64,000 nt of DNA from Sesamum alatum (GCA_034509735.1 JACGWO010000007.1:25448046-25512045), one strand, 5' to 3'; counted from the first letter of the stretch, positions 11,520-22,833 are shown. Notes: generated from the letters alone by a model not told the origin. Numbers and translations are program-made.

Positions 11520-12187
11520 AAAAATATTGGAACGGGCATTGGAATATTATTTGGAACACACAACTAGCCGTTGAAATATAGCCGTTGATCCAGCTTTAGG
11601 AACAGTCGCTGGAACGGATGTAACAACGGTAATATTACCGTTGTAATATAGCCGTTTTGGCATATTAGGAACGGTATTAGTCACACACAAAGTGACCGTT
11701 CCTAATTGGATCACAGTTGGGAACGTCAATTATAACAACACAGCATTTCCTACATACCCACAATTTGGAAAGGTCATTGCATTATATTTTTGTTCATGGC
11801 GTAAAAGGGTCTCATTTAGCACTACATATTGGAATGGTCATGCAACCGGTCCAAATAGAGCCGAGATTTGGAACACATATAGGAACAGTACGTGTTCCCG
11901 GTCGAGTAACCATTTTAATTTTCACATATGTGTTCCAAATAGAATACCAAAATATATCCGATTCCTTTTTGGAACGATAATGAGTTTACATATTGGCACA
12001 CATATGTTAGCATACAAATAGGAATGGTCTTGCCATTCCTATACGTTTGGACTACCATTAATGCGAAAGTGACGTCATCAACGGTTTCCCATTCCACAAC
12101 AGTTCCACTTACCGTTCCTATTTGAAATGATTTTTGGAACGGTCGATTATATCCGTTCCAATTCCCGTTTTTTTTTTTTTTGTAGTG
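11520..12187. repeat. Subterminal GGAACGGT repeat array of the CACTA element
   Basis: Many copies of GGAACGG, ACCGTTCC and near variants occur in both orientations, with the element end TTTTTTTTTTTTGTAGTG at the right. In En/Spm-type elements such subterminal repeats are the binding sites of the second element protein (TNPA); that role here is inferred. Confidence 0.8.
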
Positions 12188-13960
12188 GGAGGAGGGTTGG
12201 GACAGCTGTTGAACCCCCTATAAGTGCTAGTTCCGTTCCCCTTCATCTAGTTCTAGTGTTAAACCCATGGAGTTCTATACTAGTCCTTGTGGCTCTCATT
12301 CCTATATAATCCCTTCCTTCCTTCCATAGAAATAACTCTTTCCAGGGTTAAGATGCACGTCTATCCAAAGGATGCCGAGGAGTGTAAGGGTAGTTAAAGA
12401 CTCCCATCCCTACCAGGCCTTCTCCCAGAGAGTACGCAAGCAATCCAATGATAAAGCAGGAAGCAAGTGCCATTCGATGGTGGTCCAGGAAGCCAGTTCA
12501 AGCAGCGGTAAAAGGCTATAGGCTCTAGATAAGAGATATTTTTCTTTCCCAACGACTCCTGTGGGAAGCACTTATCTTTCATTACCTAAGCAGGCACTCT
12601 GGATTAGTGCTCAGTCTCCAGAGTAGCTTTCCATAAAAGCTCCAATTTTCCAAGTGGAGTTACAAATAGGAGGAATAAATACCTGCCGAAGACTTATAGG
12701 CAAGGAAAGTGAGTAACTAGGGCTTACGCCCAAAAGAGAGTACTATCCGGGCGAAGAGTTGGTAACAAAAAGAGTGGCGCCTAGTCCAAAGTAAGAGGAA
12801 TTCCCTAGAAGGCACCTCCAAAGCCTAGTAGGGGTGAACAAGTGCCGAAGGTCATCCGGGCGAGAAACCTCAGAAGTTAATATTCCATTAAAAAAAAGGA
12901 CTAATCATCCAAACGCACACAAAATACATTATAGGCGCGGGCCGTTGAGTTTCCCTTTTTTTCTTCAATCAATTCATAAAAGGGATAGACAATTAAAGTT
13001 TTATTATTCCTCTTCCTTGTCTACAAAAATCCAAATTTTGATGCCTAATACCCCATAGATAGTCCGAACTGTATAGGAACAATAATCAACTTTAGCTCGA
13101 ATGGTTTGTAGAGGAACCCTACCCTCTCTGATCCATTCGACACGTGCAATTTCTTTTTCATTGATACTTGGGCGAGTATAAATAACCTATCTCTAAGTTC
13201 AGCTTCCACCGGGTTTCTTAAACTGGGCCTGCCCTCTCGGCGTCAGATGAAAAAGGGTCGAAATCCTCTCATGCCGTCTAATGTAATGCCGTGATGGACT
13301 CTGATCTCTAATCCAAGAAATTGTTTCCAATCCATCTATCTTGACATAGCTTATCTGGTCTCGAAAAGACCTCGACTCAAGGTCCAAATTTCTTTTATCG
13401 GGTAGGTCAAACCGAGACGCGCGAGTTATCCCTACACTCTCAAACCGAACCCTTTTCCTAGTTGCTGTTTACCTAAGCATTCTCTAGAAAAATTGGAAGT
13501 AGGTTTTCAATGCCCAGAAGCTCGGGGACGGATCCCCCAATTGTTACAGATCTTACTCCAGTGCGTGCAACATGCTCCAGTTTCCATTAGCCAAAGTCGA
13601 ATGATCGCCTGGCATTAGCGCCATCCTACCGTCTCGTTTATGAGCTTGCATCTTGTACTTCTCCTGCCTTTGAAGGACCGGGCCAATGACATGGGAAAGA
13701 GGAAACTGACCAATGTTATAAGCTTGGAAACTGGGAATAGGTTCGAGGTCCAGCTGTTGATCATAGTAAGATGTCCTTAAGGGCTTCGATCAGTCCATAT
13801 CAAGATAGTAATTCCGCTTATGGCTAGCGAGCACTTTCTTTTGGTGAATATCCGGTGAATGAAATAACCATTGTAAAAGCTAGAGACGAATGCCTAGAAC
13901 TCTCGGACTGATCATCTTGCTGTAGAAAGCAAGCTTATATATAAGCTAAAAGGGTCCAAG
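12188..13960. other. Organelle-like DNA with a plastid rps3 fragment
   Basis: Apart from the plastid segment at about 12890-13186 no gene is recognised. The text resembles plant mitochondrial intergenic sequence (balanced composition, short purine-rich runs, odd short ORFs). A plausible reading is mitochondrial DNA that had itself taken up plastid DNA, later moved to the nucleus. Confidence 0.45.
13004..13178 (-). pseudogene. Plastid ribosomal protein S3 (rps3) C-terminal fragment
   Basis: Minus-strand translation gives [18 protein letters not shown], then [29 protein letters not shown] and a stop at 13004. This is the C-terminal end of plastid-type ribosomal protein S3, a small-subunit protein near the mRNA entry site of plastid ribosomes. 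Only about 57 codons remain, with no start. The AT-rich stretch down to about 12890 resembles the plastid rps3-rpl16 spacer. The reading frame is clean, which suggests a fairly recent transfer or chance. Confidence 0.9.
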
Positions 13961-13964
13961 ATCT

Positions 13965-14135
13965 CATCACAAGATCCATGGAAAATTCTTAGACACCACT
14001 ATCTACTTAGAGCGATGTGACGTGCAGTCAGACCGCATCACATTGGCAGACATAGTAGTAGACCCGTGAGACCAAGCCGATATCGCAGATTGCTCATGAT
14101 CAGATTAATCTAAAAGACATGGGTGATTGGCTTTA
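13965..14135 (+). pseudogene. Copia pol C-terminal remnant
   Basis: The clearest trace is DMGDWL followed by a stop (14116-14135), the last residues of the RNase H domain in this Copia family; the element at the right end of the window ends IRHMGD. Upstream, weak traces of a GDV...LAD-type segment occur with many stops. It is directly followed by the polypurine tract and LTR, the expected 3' end of an element. Confidence 0.65.
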
Positions 14136-14136
14136 G

Positions 14137-14150
14137 GTCAAGTGGGAGAT
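14137..14150 (+). other. Polypurine tract
   Basis: GTCAAGTGGGAGAT lies immediately before the LTR start at 14151 and matches, in reverse orientation, the tract at 63378-63393. It primes plus-strand DNA synthesis in this family. Confidence 0.75.
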
Positions 14151-15905
14151 TATTGGAATAGGTGACTAGAAAGCCAATTGAATTGGCGGTTTTGGGAACT
14201 ATTCAGCAATCTTTGTTACAAGTAACTTTGTATTGATGAACATGGTAAGTGTTCATCATTGGCACATGTGTCTGTTGTGCTTACCGATTACGTTAATGAG
14301 ATGCGTTAATGTCACAACAGATGCCCACAGACCAATTAGACTATCCATGTAGTTGGGTCGCGCATGGATAGCGACTATGAAACCAACTAATGAGGGTTGG
14401 GTCTGAAACGTTCCAAATCGAGGATCTCGAGACTGGGCATTGAGAGTCCTATAGGGACTTGCACTAAGAGTCATATTCATTGGATAAGTGCCGTGTTTCG
14501 TCGGTGATAGGCGTGGGATGCCTATACGATCTTAGTGGGTTGGTCGACTGGGGTCGACCCGACTGAACTGACACGTGGGGATCATCATATGGAAGCCTTG
14601 GAGGCTTTGTCGGTTTGATTAGAGTTCCCCAGTTCCGATAGTATGGGAGTAGTCCTTAGACTTGAGGAACCACGATAGCCACGTGCACACGATTGTTGTA
14701 TCTTGGATTTGGCGAGAGATGTTCATGTCACGGACATATTCATTATAAGCTTTGTCTAGTGCAGTCAGGATGTATACCGAGGACGATGGATTTCAAGAAG
14801 AGGATCTGTCCCCTATCAGTATGTGACAGAGGTATCCCCTATGCACTCAGAGACACGTTGATGCTGCTTAAAGCTGTGGCCAGAGTGGTTGATCGAGCAG
14901 GGAATGGTTCCCTTTATCAATGCAATGAGGCATGCGTACTCTCGAGTATTAAGCATGGTTTCCTAGTCAAGGATGGGAACCGACACCCAATTCCATACCC
15001 TAGACTAAGGCCGGAAGACGGTAGATGGAAGGACTGTATCCGTACGAAATCGGTGCTTAAATGTTCACGCCAACATTCACCTAGTCTTTAGTACCATGGA
15101 CCGCTGCTAGATGGCCACCCATGGTAATAGGCTTCTTTTCGACACCAGCCTAAGTCTAGCTGAGGGTGAACCTAAAGGGTCACACACAAATCACTAAGGA
15201 GGTAAAGGAATTGATTTGAAGTCAATTTCGGAAGATGATAAATAATTAGATTATTTATGGAATAGTCCATTGGATGGACTGGCCGATACTGTATCGGGCC
15301 CTCGATTAATTGATAGATGAGATTTATATATTAAATAGAGATTAAGGGTTTAGATCTTCTAATTGGATTAAAAGATCCATGGGCATTATTTAATTGGACC
15401 TTGAATTAAATTATATTTATTTCTTAGTATTTTTTGTAATTGGATTACAATAAAACTCAGTCCATTAAATCTTGGCCCAAGAGATATATTATTTCCACTT
15501 TTAGAATTAGGAGAAGTTGGACTTCTCCCAAAATGGATGGCCTTGATTAATGTAGTTGACTTGTTCCTATTTGGAAAGGAACAAATCAACTCCAATCAAG
15601 TCTCTTTTACTTGGTATGATTTAATTATACCTTGTAGTGTGGTAGGCTTGATTGAATATTAATGGGGATTGGTTGGAATCTATATAGACATCCCTTGGAT
15701 GAACCTAGACACATTCCAATAATCACATTAATGATCCAATCAAGCCTCCTTTACTTCGTATGATTTAATCATACCTTGTAAAGTGGTAGGCTTAATTGAA
15801 GATTAATGGGGATTGACTGGAATGTATCTTGAAATCCTTGGATGAACCTAGACACATTTCAATAATCACATTAATGATGTATATATATATATATATGTGT
15901 GTGTG
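14151..15905 (+). mobile_element. Copia 3' LTR, interrupted by another Copia element
   Basis: The LTR starts TATTGGAATAGGTGACTAG and is a sibling of the LTRs at 7859-10332 and 22834-25052 (reverse). It is truncated at 15905, within a TATATA...GTGTGTG run, where the next element begins. A 144-base tandem duplication lies at 15592-15879. An ORF of 132 codons at 14693-15091 has a recognisable counterpart in the solo LTR. Confidence 0.85.
15592..15879 (+). repeat. 144-base tandem duplication in the LTR
   Basis: CCAATCAAG starts each copy at 15592 and 15736. Both copies continue through TATGATTTAAT-ATACCTTGTA, GGTAGGCTT, GGATGAACCTAGACACAT and AATAATCACATTAATGA. The related LTRs at 7859 and 22834 carry this segment once, so the duplication arose in this copy. 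Confidence 0.8.
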
Positions 15906-17886
15906 TGTTAGAATAGGTGACCATGTAGCCAATCTTGGCAGGCGAAATGTAACCTATGTCTAGAAAATTTCAAGGATTTGATATATTATTAATGAATAAA
16001 GAAGTGAAATTCATTTGGTATTACTTTGTTTGTGTTCACTTTATCTGCTTTATACATATCTGTTCACTACGCAAACAAAGCCCACGGACTGAAAACGTAT
16101 TTCGGGGACTGAGACTATGCTTGGAGGTAGGTCCATGAAATCAGCCCCTCCGAATCAGTCCGGAAATCTCCAAGTCAAGGAATCTCGAAAATGGGTACCG
16201 AGATCCCTTTGAGACTTGCACTAAGCATCTGCTGTCGTATTTCATCAACGGGTGACGAAAGGTCGTCTAAGTAGTGTTAGTGGGTTAGCCTACTAGGGAG
16301 CAGCTGACTGAGGTAACTCGCAGGAACCGTCTTACGGAGGACCTTGAGTAGGGTCGGCTAGGTATGACGTGTATTACCGGTTCCAACGGTACAGGTCAAG
16401 TCCTTTGACTTGAGGAACTGCTGAGTTTACCTGTATATCAGGTCTGTATTTTAGATATGGTGAGAGATTGCCAAGAAGCACTTGAGTAGTCATAAGCCAT
16501 GTCTAGTGCAGCTCTGGTGTACTAACAGTAGTCTCCAAGAAAGGATCTGTCTCCTGTCAAAAGGCATTGACAGTTGAGTCTCACATATGCTCTGTGTCTT
16601 GTCCCTAAAATCTGTGGCCATAGTAACTGAACAGAAGGGAAGGTTTCCCTTGCGTCGTTTGGTAAGGACAGACCGACACTTAGGTCCAAAATGGGTACCT
16701 GCATCTTCCGTGCCCTAGACCCTAAGTGGTGAGACCCAAGATAGAAGGACAAGTATACTGTTAGAGCCTAAATGTTCATCCCCGAATATTCACCTTGTCT
16801 CTAGTGCCATGGACCGTTGCTAGATGGCCACCTATGGTAACGGGCGGAGTCTAGGAATCCGACCAAGTCTAGCTGAAAGGTGAACCTAAAGAGTCACATA
16901 CAATCCACACACATTAAGTATTTAATTTAGAATTAAATATTGAAGAAATGGAATGATTAAATTGGATTTAATCGGGTCCTTAATTTTCTTGGAGAGAATT
17001 AATTCCTTTTATTAGATAAAAGGGATTAATCTAATAAATTAGATTTATTAGAAAATTAATTTAATGGGCCTAGAATAAATATTTATATTTATTATATTTA
17101 TTTATTGCCCTTTGGAATATTTAAATAGGTTTTAAATATTTCATTAAATTAAATTAATGGTTTAGATTAAAAGGAGAGATGGATGGCTAGGATTAATTTG
17201 ACTAGGTCAAATTACTACTTTGACTAGGACTTTGACTAGGTCAAAATCCTAGTCAAATTAGTCTTCTAGAGTTGGAGTTTGAAGAGGATTAAACTCTTCC
17301 TGTATAAATAGTCCTAGCCCTTTATCATTAGAGAGATGATGAAACTCCAACACACACACACACACACACTACAACTCGGCACTCTCTCCCTCTCCTCTCA
17401 TCCGCCCTCTCTCTCTCTCTCAAGAATCTTGTTTCTTGTTCTTTTGTTCTTGGAACAATTGAACGTAGGAGGATTAATCCCGTTAACCTAATAACGTGTG
17501 ATTGATCCATCCTCTCCAAAACACTTGTTCGTTCGCTAGCACGACGTGCAAGATACGTGGGTGGATTGTGTGTTACAATTTGGAGAATGTCACATAAGGG
17601 ATTTGGTGCAAATCGGGGAACAACGCGAGTACCAGTTAGAAGACGAAAATGACAATCGGTAGGTTCCGATTTATTTTTCGTTCCTCTCTTTACTTTTAAT
17701 CCTATGGCCTCCATGATTTTTTCTATGCTTTAATTTATGAGATACACTGAACACCCGGCAACTTCAAGGGTACACCCCTTGAATGTGTTCTTTAATTTAC
17801 GTAAAGCATGTTTAAATTTTTGTTATTTAATTTCATATCGCGCTTCCACATTCGCGCTATTTTTCGGGACGATTCACAATCTTTCA
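15906..17886 (+). mobile_element. 5' LTR of Copia element A
   Basis: TGTTAGAATAGG opens the LTR and CTTTCA closes it at 17886, one base before the primer-binding site. Length is 1,981 bases. It matches LTR copy 1 at 1950-3939 and, reversed, 61382-63377. It lies inside the older LTR that starts at 14151, so two members of the same broad family are nested. Confidence 0.92.
17303..17310 (+). promoter_or_regulatory. LTR TATA box
   Basis: TATAAATA lies about 1.4 kb into the 1.98 kb LTR, followed by CCTAGCCCTTTAT and a CT-rich stretch. Its position and the conserved surroundings in sister LTRs mark the probable start of retroelement transcription. Confidence 0.6.
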
Positions 17887-17887
17887 G

Positions 17888-17901
17888 TGGTATCAGAGCC
17901 C
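17888..17901 (+). other. Primer-binding site (tRNA-iMet)
   Basis: TGGTATCAGAGCCC is a perfect complement to the 3' end of plant initiator tRNA-Met including CCA. It begins two bases after the LTR end. Confidence 0.95.
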
Positions 17902-20085
17902 GGTTCAATGTATAGGCAGACCTAGGATTTTACGTGCGTTTTAAGCATGAAACGTGTTCTTGGCATGTTTTAATTAATTCTTGGTTATATTATTATTAAA
18001 GCATGTCGTTTTCTTGTGTTTAATTCGTATGAATTTTGGTATTGTTGGATTTTTTGTTTTTCTTGGGAAACGGGGGGTGAAAATCGAGCAAAAACAGAGA
18101 AACGCCGCAGCACGCCGGTCAGCCGAAGGCTGGCCGCGCGCAGCCGTGCGCACAGGCGAGGCAGACGTGCGCAGGCAGGGGGGCCTGCGCGGCCGCCTGC
18201 GCTAGGCGCGCATGGTTGCACACAGACAGGGCCGCGCGTCTGGGCGCGCGGGCGGGGCGGCCGCCGATGGAAGAGTCTGCGCGCGCGCGTCTGGCAGGCG
18301 CGCCCTATGTGCGCGCGCGCGCAATTGCGTGCTGAAGGGGGCCGCGCGCCTGGCATGCGTGCCCAGTGCGCATGCACGCGCGCGCGCGCACTGCGCAGGG
18401 CAGGCGCACGACCAAGGACCGGCAGGCTAGCGCGCGCGGGCAAGGGAGCTTGCACGCACGACAGCCTGCCGGTGCACGCGGCCGTGCAGCCTGCTGCCGA
18501 CCAGGCGCGCGCGCACGCAGGCAGGGTCCTGCGCGCGCGCGCTGGCTGGCTGCTGCCGGTGGCGGCGGCCGGCTGTTAGGGTTTCTCCCTTTTTATTTTA
18601 TTCTATTTTTCAATTTTAATTTTAATTAATTCTGAAAATTCGTTTTTGTTCAATTTTTGCCTAATTTTCTAAGACATTATTTTAGGAGGTAAAATTATAT
18701 TGGATTTGGAATCCCGGGGATAATTTACCTAGAAATAATGAGGAAAGGTGTTTCTAAAACGAGAAAATACTATTACCAGCGGTTGTACCATATTTTCATA
18801 TGTTACGCATTTATTTTTATCTCAGATAATTATGATTGGTAATCATATGTTGTTAGCATGTATCTTATGTGATTAAATCATATGATTATGTATGTTGGAT
18901 GGAAATGGATGATCACGAGCCCTAGACCGAATGTATGGTTTAATTTTCTGTTGGGCCTGTGTGCCTCTTTTACTGCTTTCTCCTTCTCCCTTTCTAGTTG
19001 CCTTGGAATAATAAGGCATTCTACCTCCCTCCTTATGTACTCCCCCCGGGTTTTCGCTGGGGTTTCTATTTTTTTTTAATATGTAATGAGAGTAGAATAG
19101 AAGTGAGATTTTATTTTATGTAATTGGTGGAGAAGAAGGAAGGTCCGCATGGAGAGCCGAGACCGGAGGTTCCAAGGCATTTCCATGTAGAGAAGAAAGA
19201 GAAAAGAGACCAAGACCCATCAGAATGATGATTGGGTTACTATTAATGTAATAGTGTAGGACCAACCCGAGATTGACCATAGATCCACTGCAGGCTCAGT
19301 GGGTCACATAGGATTCGGGCTCGTGATCATCCAACAGGGGCGTGCTAGGCTTTAATTTTGCATGTGGTTATTATAATGGATGAATGGTGTTTTATTTATC
19401 ATATAACTGCCATGGGATGCCATTTATTTTCGCATTATGGATGAATGTGTAGATATATCTATTTATGAGATCTCGGTCATTTACTACTCTCACTTTGGTT
19501 GGACCAATGTTCAAATATTAGACCCTAGACAAAGTGGACATGGACTCTAGGAGTCCGTCCATGCCTTCCAATCCATGGCATAGTGAGGAAGCTGATTTAG
19601 ATCGATAGCATGGTCTCACGAGTCGTGGCACGTCTATCGTACTTAAAAGAAGTTGCACTATGTCATGAACGAAAAGTAGACCGCTGTTACCTATCTCACG
19701 AGTCGTGGAGGTAGCAGTGGGTCTATGGCTCGGTTGATTGGGTCGGGTCTAACGCCCAATTAGCATGATTCGCTTGGAGTACTCGGGATCATGTGAAAAG
19801 GTGAGGCAATAATCTTGAGAATCTCGTGAAACGAGAATGGTAGGGCATACCTCCCACAGGATTCTTCCCAGGAGAATCGTAAAAGCGGGGTATGGGGAAA
19901 TTCACTGTGGATCCCAAGCCCACTAGGAAAAGGTTTCCCGAAAACAACGTTTGAGAGTACCGTGTTTTCGTATAAATAGTGGGAGGATTAAATGACTAAA
20001 GACCAAAAATTTAATTATATATATTAAACCTCCGTCTTTTAAATTCTGCTGATCGCGAACTCTGTTTTTAAATGTAGATTTAAAA
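17902..20085 (+). mobile_element. Untranslated leader of Copia element A
   Basis: A 2.2 kb leader separates the primer site from gag. It includes a GC-rich low-complexity block (18103-18576), a segment resembling the leader of the minus-strand sister element, and two CTCACGAGTCGTGG motifs near 19616 and 19696. No coding frame is supported. Arg/Ala-rich open frames in the GC block exist in several frames on both strands and are composition artefacts. Confidence 0.75.
18103..18576. repeat. GC-rich low-complexity block (GCGCGC / GGCAGGC)
   Basis: About 475 bases of very high GC made of short CGCGCG, GGCAGGC and GCGCGCGC units in an otherwise AT-rich region. The sister element at 7532-7606 has only about 75 bases of similar text, so the block has expanded in this copy or shrunk in the other. 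Confidence 0.85.
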
Positions 20086-20856
20086 ATGTCTAAGAACCCT
20101 TTATCAACCATACTTGAGACCAACAAATTCAATGGAACCAATTACAACGACTGGTTGCGCAATCTCAGGATAGTCCTGGATTATGAGAACCAAGGCTACG
20201 TCATGGACGAGCCTCTCCCTAGGACCTTATCGGAAGGATCCACGCCAGAAGAACGTGTGACGTTCGAGACTTGGCATAAGGATAATCGAAAGGTCCGTAG
20301 CGTCATACTTGCTTCGATGAAGAATGAGATTCAGAAGCAGTATGGAAGGCTAGACGATGTCCCTTCCATTATGGCTAGCCTTAAGGATTGCTATGCAGTC
20401 CCGGACCGGCATACTAGATATGTCGCGACTAAGGCGTTCTTTGGAACTAAAATGACAGAAGGATCCTCTGTACAAGAGCACAGGGTTAAAATGCTTACCC
20501 TGGTGGAAAAGCTCGAGGACCTAAAGGCAGGCCTCGATAATGAAACGTACATAGATGTGATCCTTCAGTCACTCCCACCCTCCTCCGACCAATTTATTGT
20601 CAACTACAATATGAACGCACTTGAGAAGGGCATTCATGAGTTGATCAATATGTTGGTGCAATACGAGGCAACGACCAAAAAGTCCACGCCTTCGGTATTT
20701 TTTGGAGGTGCTTCAACTTCCAAAACGAAAGACAAGGGTGTCGGACGTTGGAAAAGGAAGAAAGGGAAGGAACAAGCCGTCAAAGCATTGAAAGAAAGTG
20801 CAACTTCTGGAACTGCTGATAGACCTTTTCCCTTAAAGAAGAAATCTTACCTTTAG
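20086..20856 (+). CDS. Copia gag polyprotein, truncated
   Basis: The frame starts MSKNPLST and reads ETNKFNGTNYNDWLRNLR, the FNG-NY--W motif of Copia gag (UBN2 / retrotran_gag_2 family). It is open for 256 codons and has the alpha-helical gag core with SLKDCYAVPDRHTRYVATKAF and LQSLPPSSDQFIVNYN. The expected CCHC zinc knuckle, protease, integrase and reverse transcriptase are missing: after about residue 244 (near 20818) the sequence changes to unrelated organelle-like DNA. In family members gag packages element RNA in a cytoplasmic particle. This copy could make the N-terminal part only. Confidence 0.85.
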   Translation: MSKNPLSTILETNKFNGTNYNDWLRNLRIVLDYENQGYVMDEPLPRTLSEGSTPEERVTFETWHKDNRKVRSVILASMKNEIQKQYGRLDDVPSIMASLKDCYAVPDRHTRYVATKAFFGTKMTEGSSVQEHRVKMLTLVEKLEDLKAGLDNETYIDVILQSLPPSSDQFIVNYNMNALEKGIHELINMLVQYEATTKKSTPSVFFGGASTSKTKDKGVGRWKRKKGKEQAVKALKESATSGTADRPFPLKKKSYL

Positions 20857-22424
20857 GTAGAGGAAAGACGTAGCTGCCACAAGCACAATCAGTAGCCCTT
20901 GACCTTGGGGGGCGGATCAAGCAAGAGCTTTTTTTTGCCTTGTGTGTGGTACTTATTTGACTAACCAGGGAGGAGGTAGAAGGACAGGAGTTGTATGTAG
21001 GCTTGACTTCGAAATAGTAAAGTAGAAATAAAGATGAAATAGAGGGTGGAAACTCATCCCCGAAACCGGAACATAGCATTGTCAGGAATAGGGATCAACC
21101 CAATATCCATTTACCGGATAGTCTTTCTTAGCAGCTAGTAATCTACGATCCTACACTTGAAGCTTTTATGGAGTCCTACTGTCGGCGAATCTTCTTCCTC
21201 AATGAGAGGATGCCTGCAAGCTGCTATACCAATAAGTGAAAGAGCGGAACCAAGAAAGCAAGCCTTTGAATCTCAACCACACCCGACCTTTGATCCTTGG
21301 AATTTACTTTTGGTGTCTATTTCCCCTACTGTCATGATTTAGATCCTAACCTCTTATCTAGTGGTGCAATGGGGACTACGATAGACCGATGCCAAGCAAT
21401 GCTACTCGAAGACTCAAATGAATTGCTATCGATGAAAGATCGCACCCATTTCTGGTTTTCTTCGAACCAATGGGAGACTTGCATCTCCGGTGACTCAGAT
21501 ACGGGACGTCCGTCAAAGCTTCCTGGTTGTAGCGAAATAGACTGGTCTATCTACTTAAGAGGGAACAAAGGCAAGATGGACAGAGTCAATGTCTCCATCA
21601 ATACTCTTAGTCCATGATCCTGCACCTAAAGCACCGAAGGAAGGGTAGACGCAAAAAATCGATCAATACGATAAGAAAAAGTTTGATAAAAAAGTCTGGT
21701 GATGCTTTCCTCAGTTCTTAAGAATTCCTTCTTCAAAGAATAGAAATCTATCCCACATGCATTCACAAGCAGTTCAAAGATTTAACTTATTCTCATAAGA
21801 GAAGAGGGGAGCATTGTTTTACAGTGTGATGTTTTTTTTAAGCCTAGGGCCTGGCCTAGGGGTTGAGCTAGTATAAAAAATTCCTATCTTCCTCTCACTA
21901 GGAGTTCTTTGCTTTGAGGTATGATGGTTCAATCAACCAATGTATGGGTAGAATGAAAATGAAATTAGGAAATATGGCACAGTGGAACTAGGAATAGGAG
22001 GAGGACTAAGACTTTAAGATTCACATCTAAGCAAGAAACCTGAGGGAACCATGCTTCCGGAAGAAGAGATGAACTAGAAAACTATTATCTGAGTGCAATG
22101 AAAACAGATTTTTTCTGAGGAAGGAAAGGTTAAATAAAAAAAAAAAAGGTGAAATTGTATGAGAAATCAAGATAATGAAATTCTTCTATATACGAGTTTA
22201 CCAGAATTCATTGTCATTGCCTGGCTTAACTAAGAGATAGTGGAAAGAGATAAGAAAGAAAGTCAAAAGACAAAGGAGGGGGAGAGATAAAGAATGGTTT
22301 CTAATATATAAACTTTATCAGACAATCAATACCACGCTTATTATATAAGTTCCTTTCCACATATCAAATATAGTATGTCTCCAAGGTTCCTTATCAAATT
22401 GAGAACCAATATCGAACCAAACTT
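20819..22424. other. Organelle-like DNA, no named gene
   Basis: The text changes abruptly after the gag core. It resembles plant mitochondrial intergenic DNA (for example around 21060-21640), with only short unrelated ORFs. I could not name any gene. The change of style at about 20818 is the breakpoint of Copia element A. The last few hundred bases before 22424 are AT/purine-rich and unassigned. Confidence 0.4.
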
Positions 22425-22833
22425 TTAATATTGTCACAACCTAAGGAACAACAAGTTAAGTTACCTACGCATGACTTGGGGCTAGCAACAATTATACATG
22501 GATTGAAGATTTGGAGACACTATTTATTTGGGAAAATATTTTAGATTTTCAAAAATCATAAGAGTTTAAAATATGTTTTGACATACAAGGAGGAATTTAA
22601 GAGAAAGGATATGGATAGGACTGTTAAAGAATTATGATTGTACTAACGATTATCATCTTTGGAAGACGAATAAGTAGCAGATGCCTTGAGTAGGAAAATT
22701 CAATCACTTTTTAGCTAATTTGGGAAGTCATAATGTGATATTATTACTAGAAATAATACCAATGAATGTGAAATTAGAGGTTGATCATGTAACAGATTTG
22801 TTAGCAACTTTCCAATTTAAGCCAGCTACCATC
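22425..22833 (+). pseudogene. Gypsy RNase H / polymerase remnant (left part)
   Basis: In shifting frames the sequence gives a YPTHDLELA-like stretch (THDLGLATIIHGLKIWRHYL), NHKSLKYVLTYKE, then LKNYDCTNDYH and ADALSRK-like text. This is the RNase H to linker region of a Ty3/Gypsy polymerase (family pattern TDHKSLKYL, YDC-I-YHPGKAN-VADALSR). Stops and frameshifts make it dead. It is interrupted at 22829-22833 by the solo LTR and seems to continue weakly to about 25140 on the other side. Confidence 0.85.

Larger units (their letters stand above)
10333..12187 (-). mobile_element. CACTA element terminus, larger family member
   Basis: Read on the minus strand the element begins CACTACAAAAAA at 12187, then carries a 650-base array of GGAACGGT/ACCGTTCC subterminal motifs, then a TNP2-type transposase start at 11252. 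It is cut at 10332 by a Copia LTR, and the other end is not found in the window. Its terminal 350 bases closely match the right end of the small element at 51050-52101, so both belong to one family. Confidence 0.85.

Noticed and set aside
17328..17714. 128-codon ORF antisense in an LTR
   Set aside because: Derived from CT/GT-rich LTR leader; not conserved in sister LTRs.
17985..18629. Overlapping 72-187 codon frames rich in Arg and Ala on both strands
   Set aside because: Produced by the GC-rich low-complexity leader; open in nearly all frames and with no homology.
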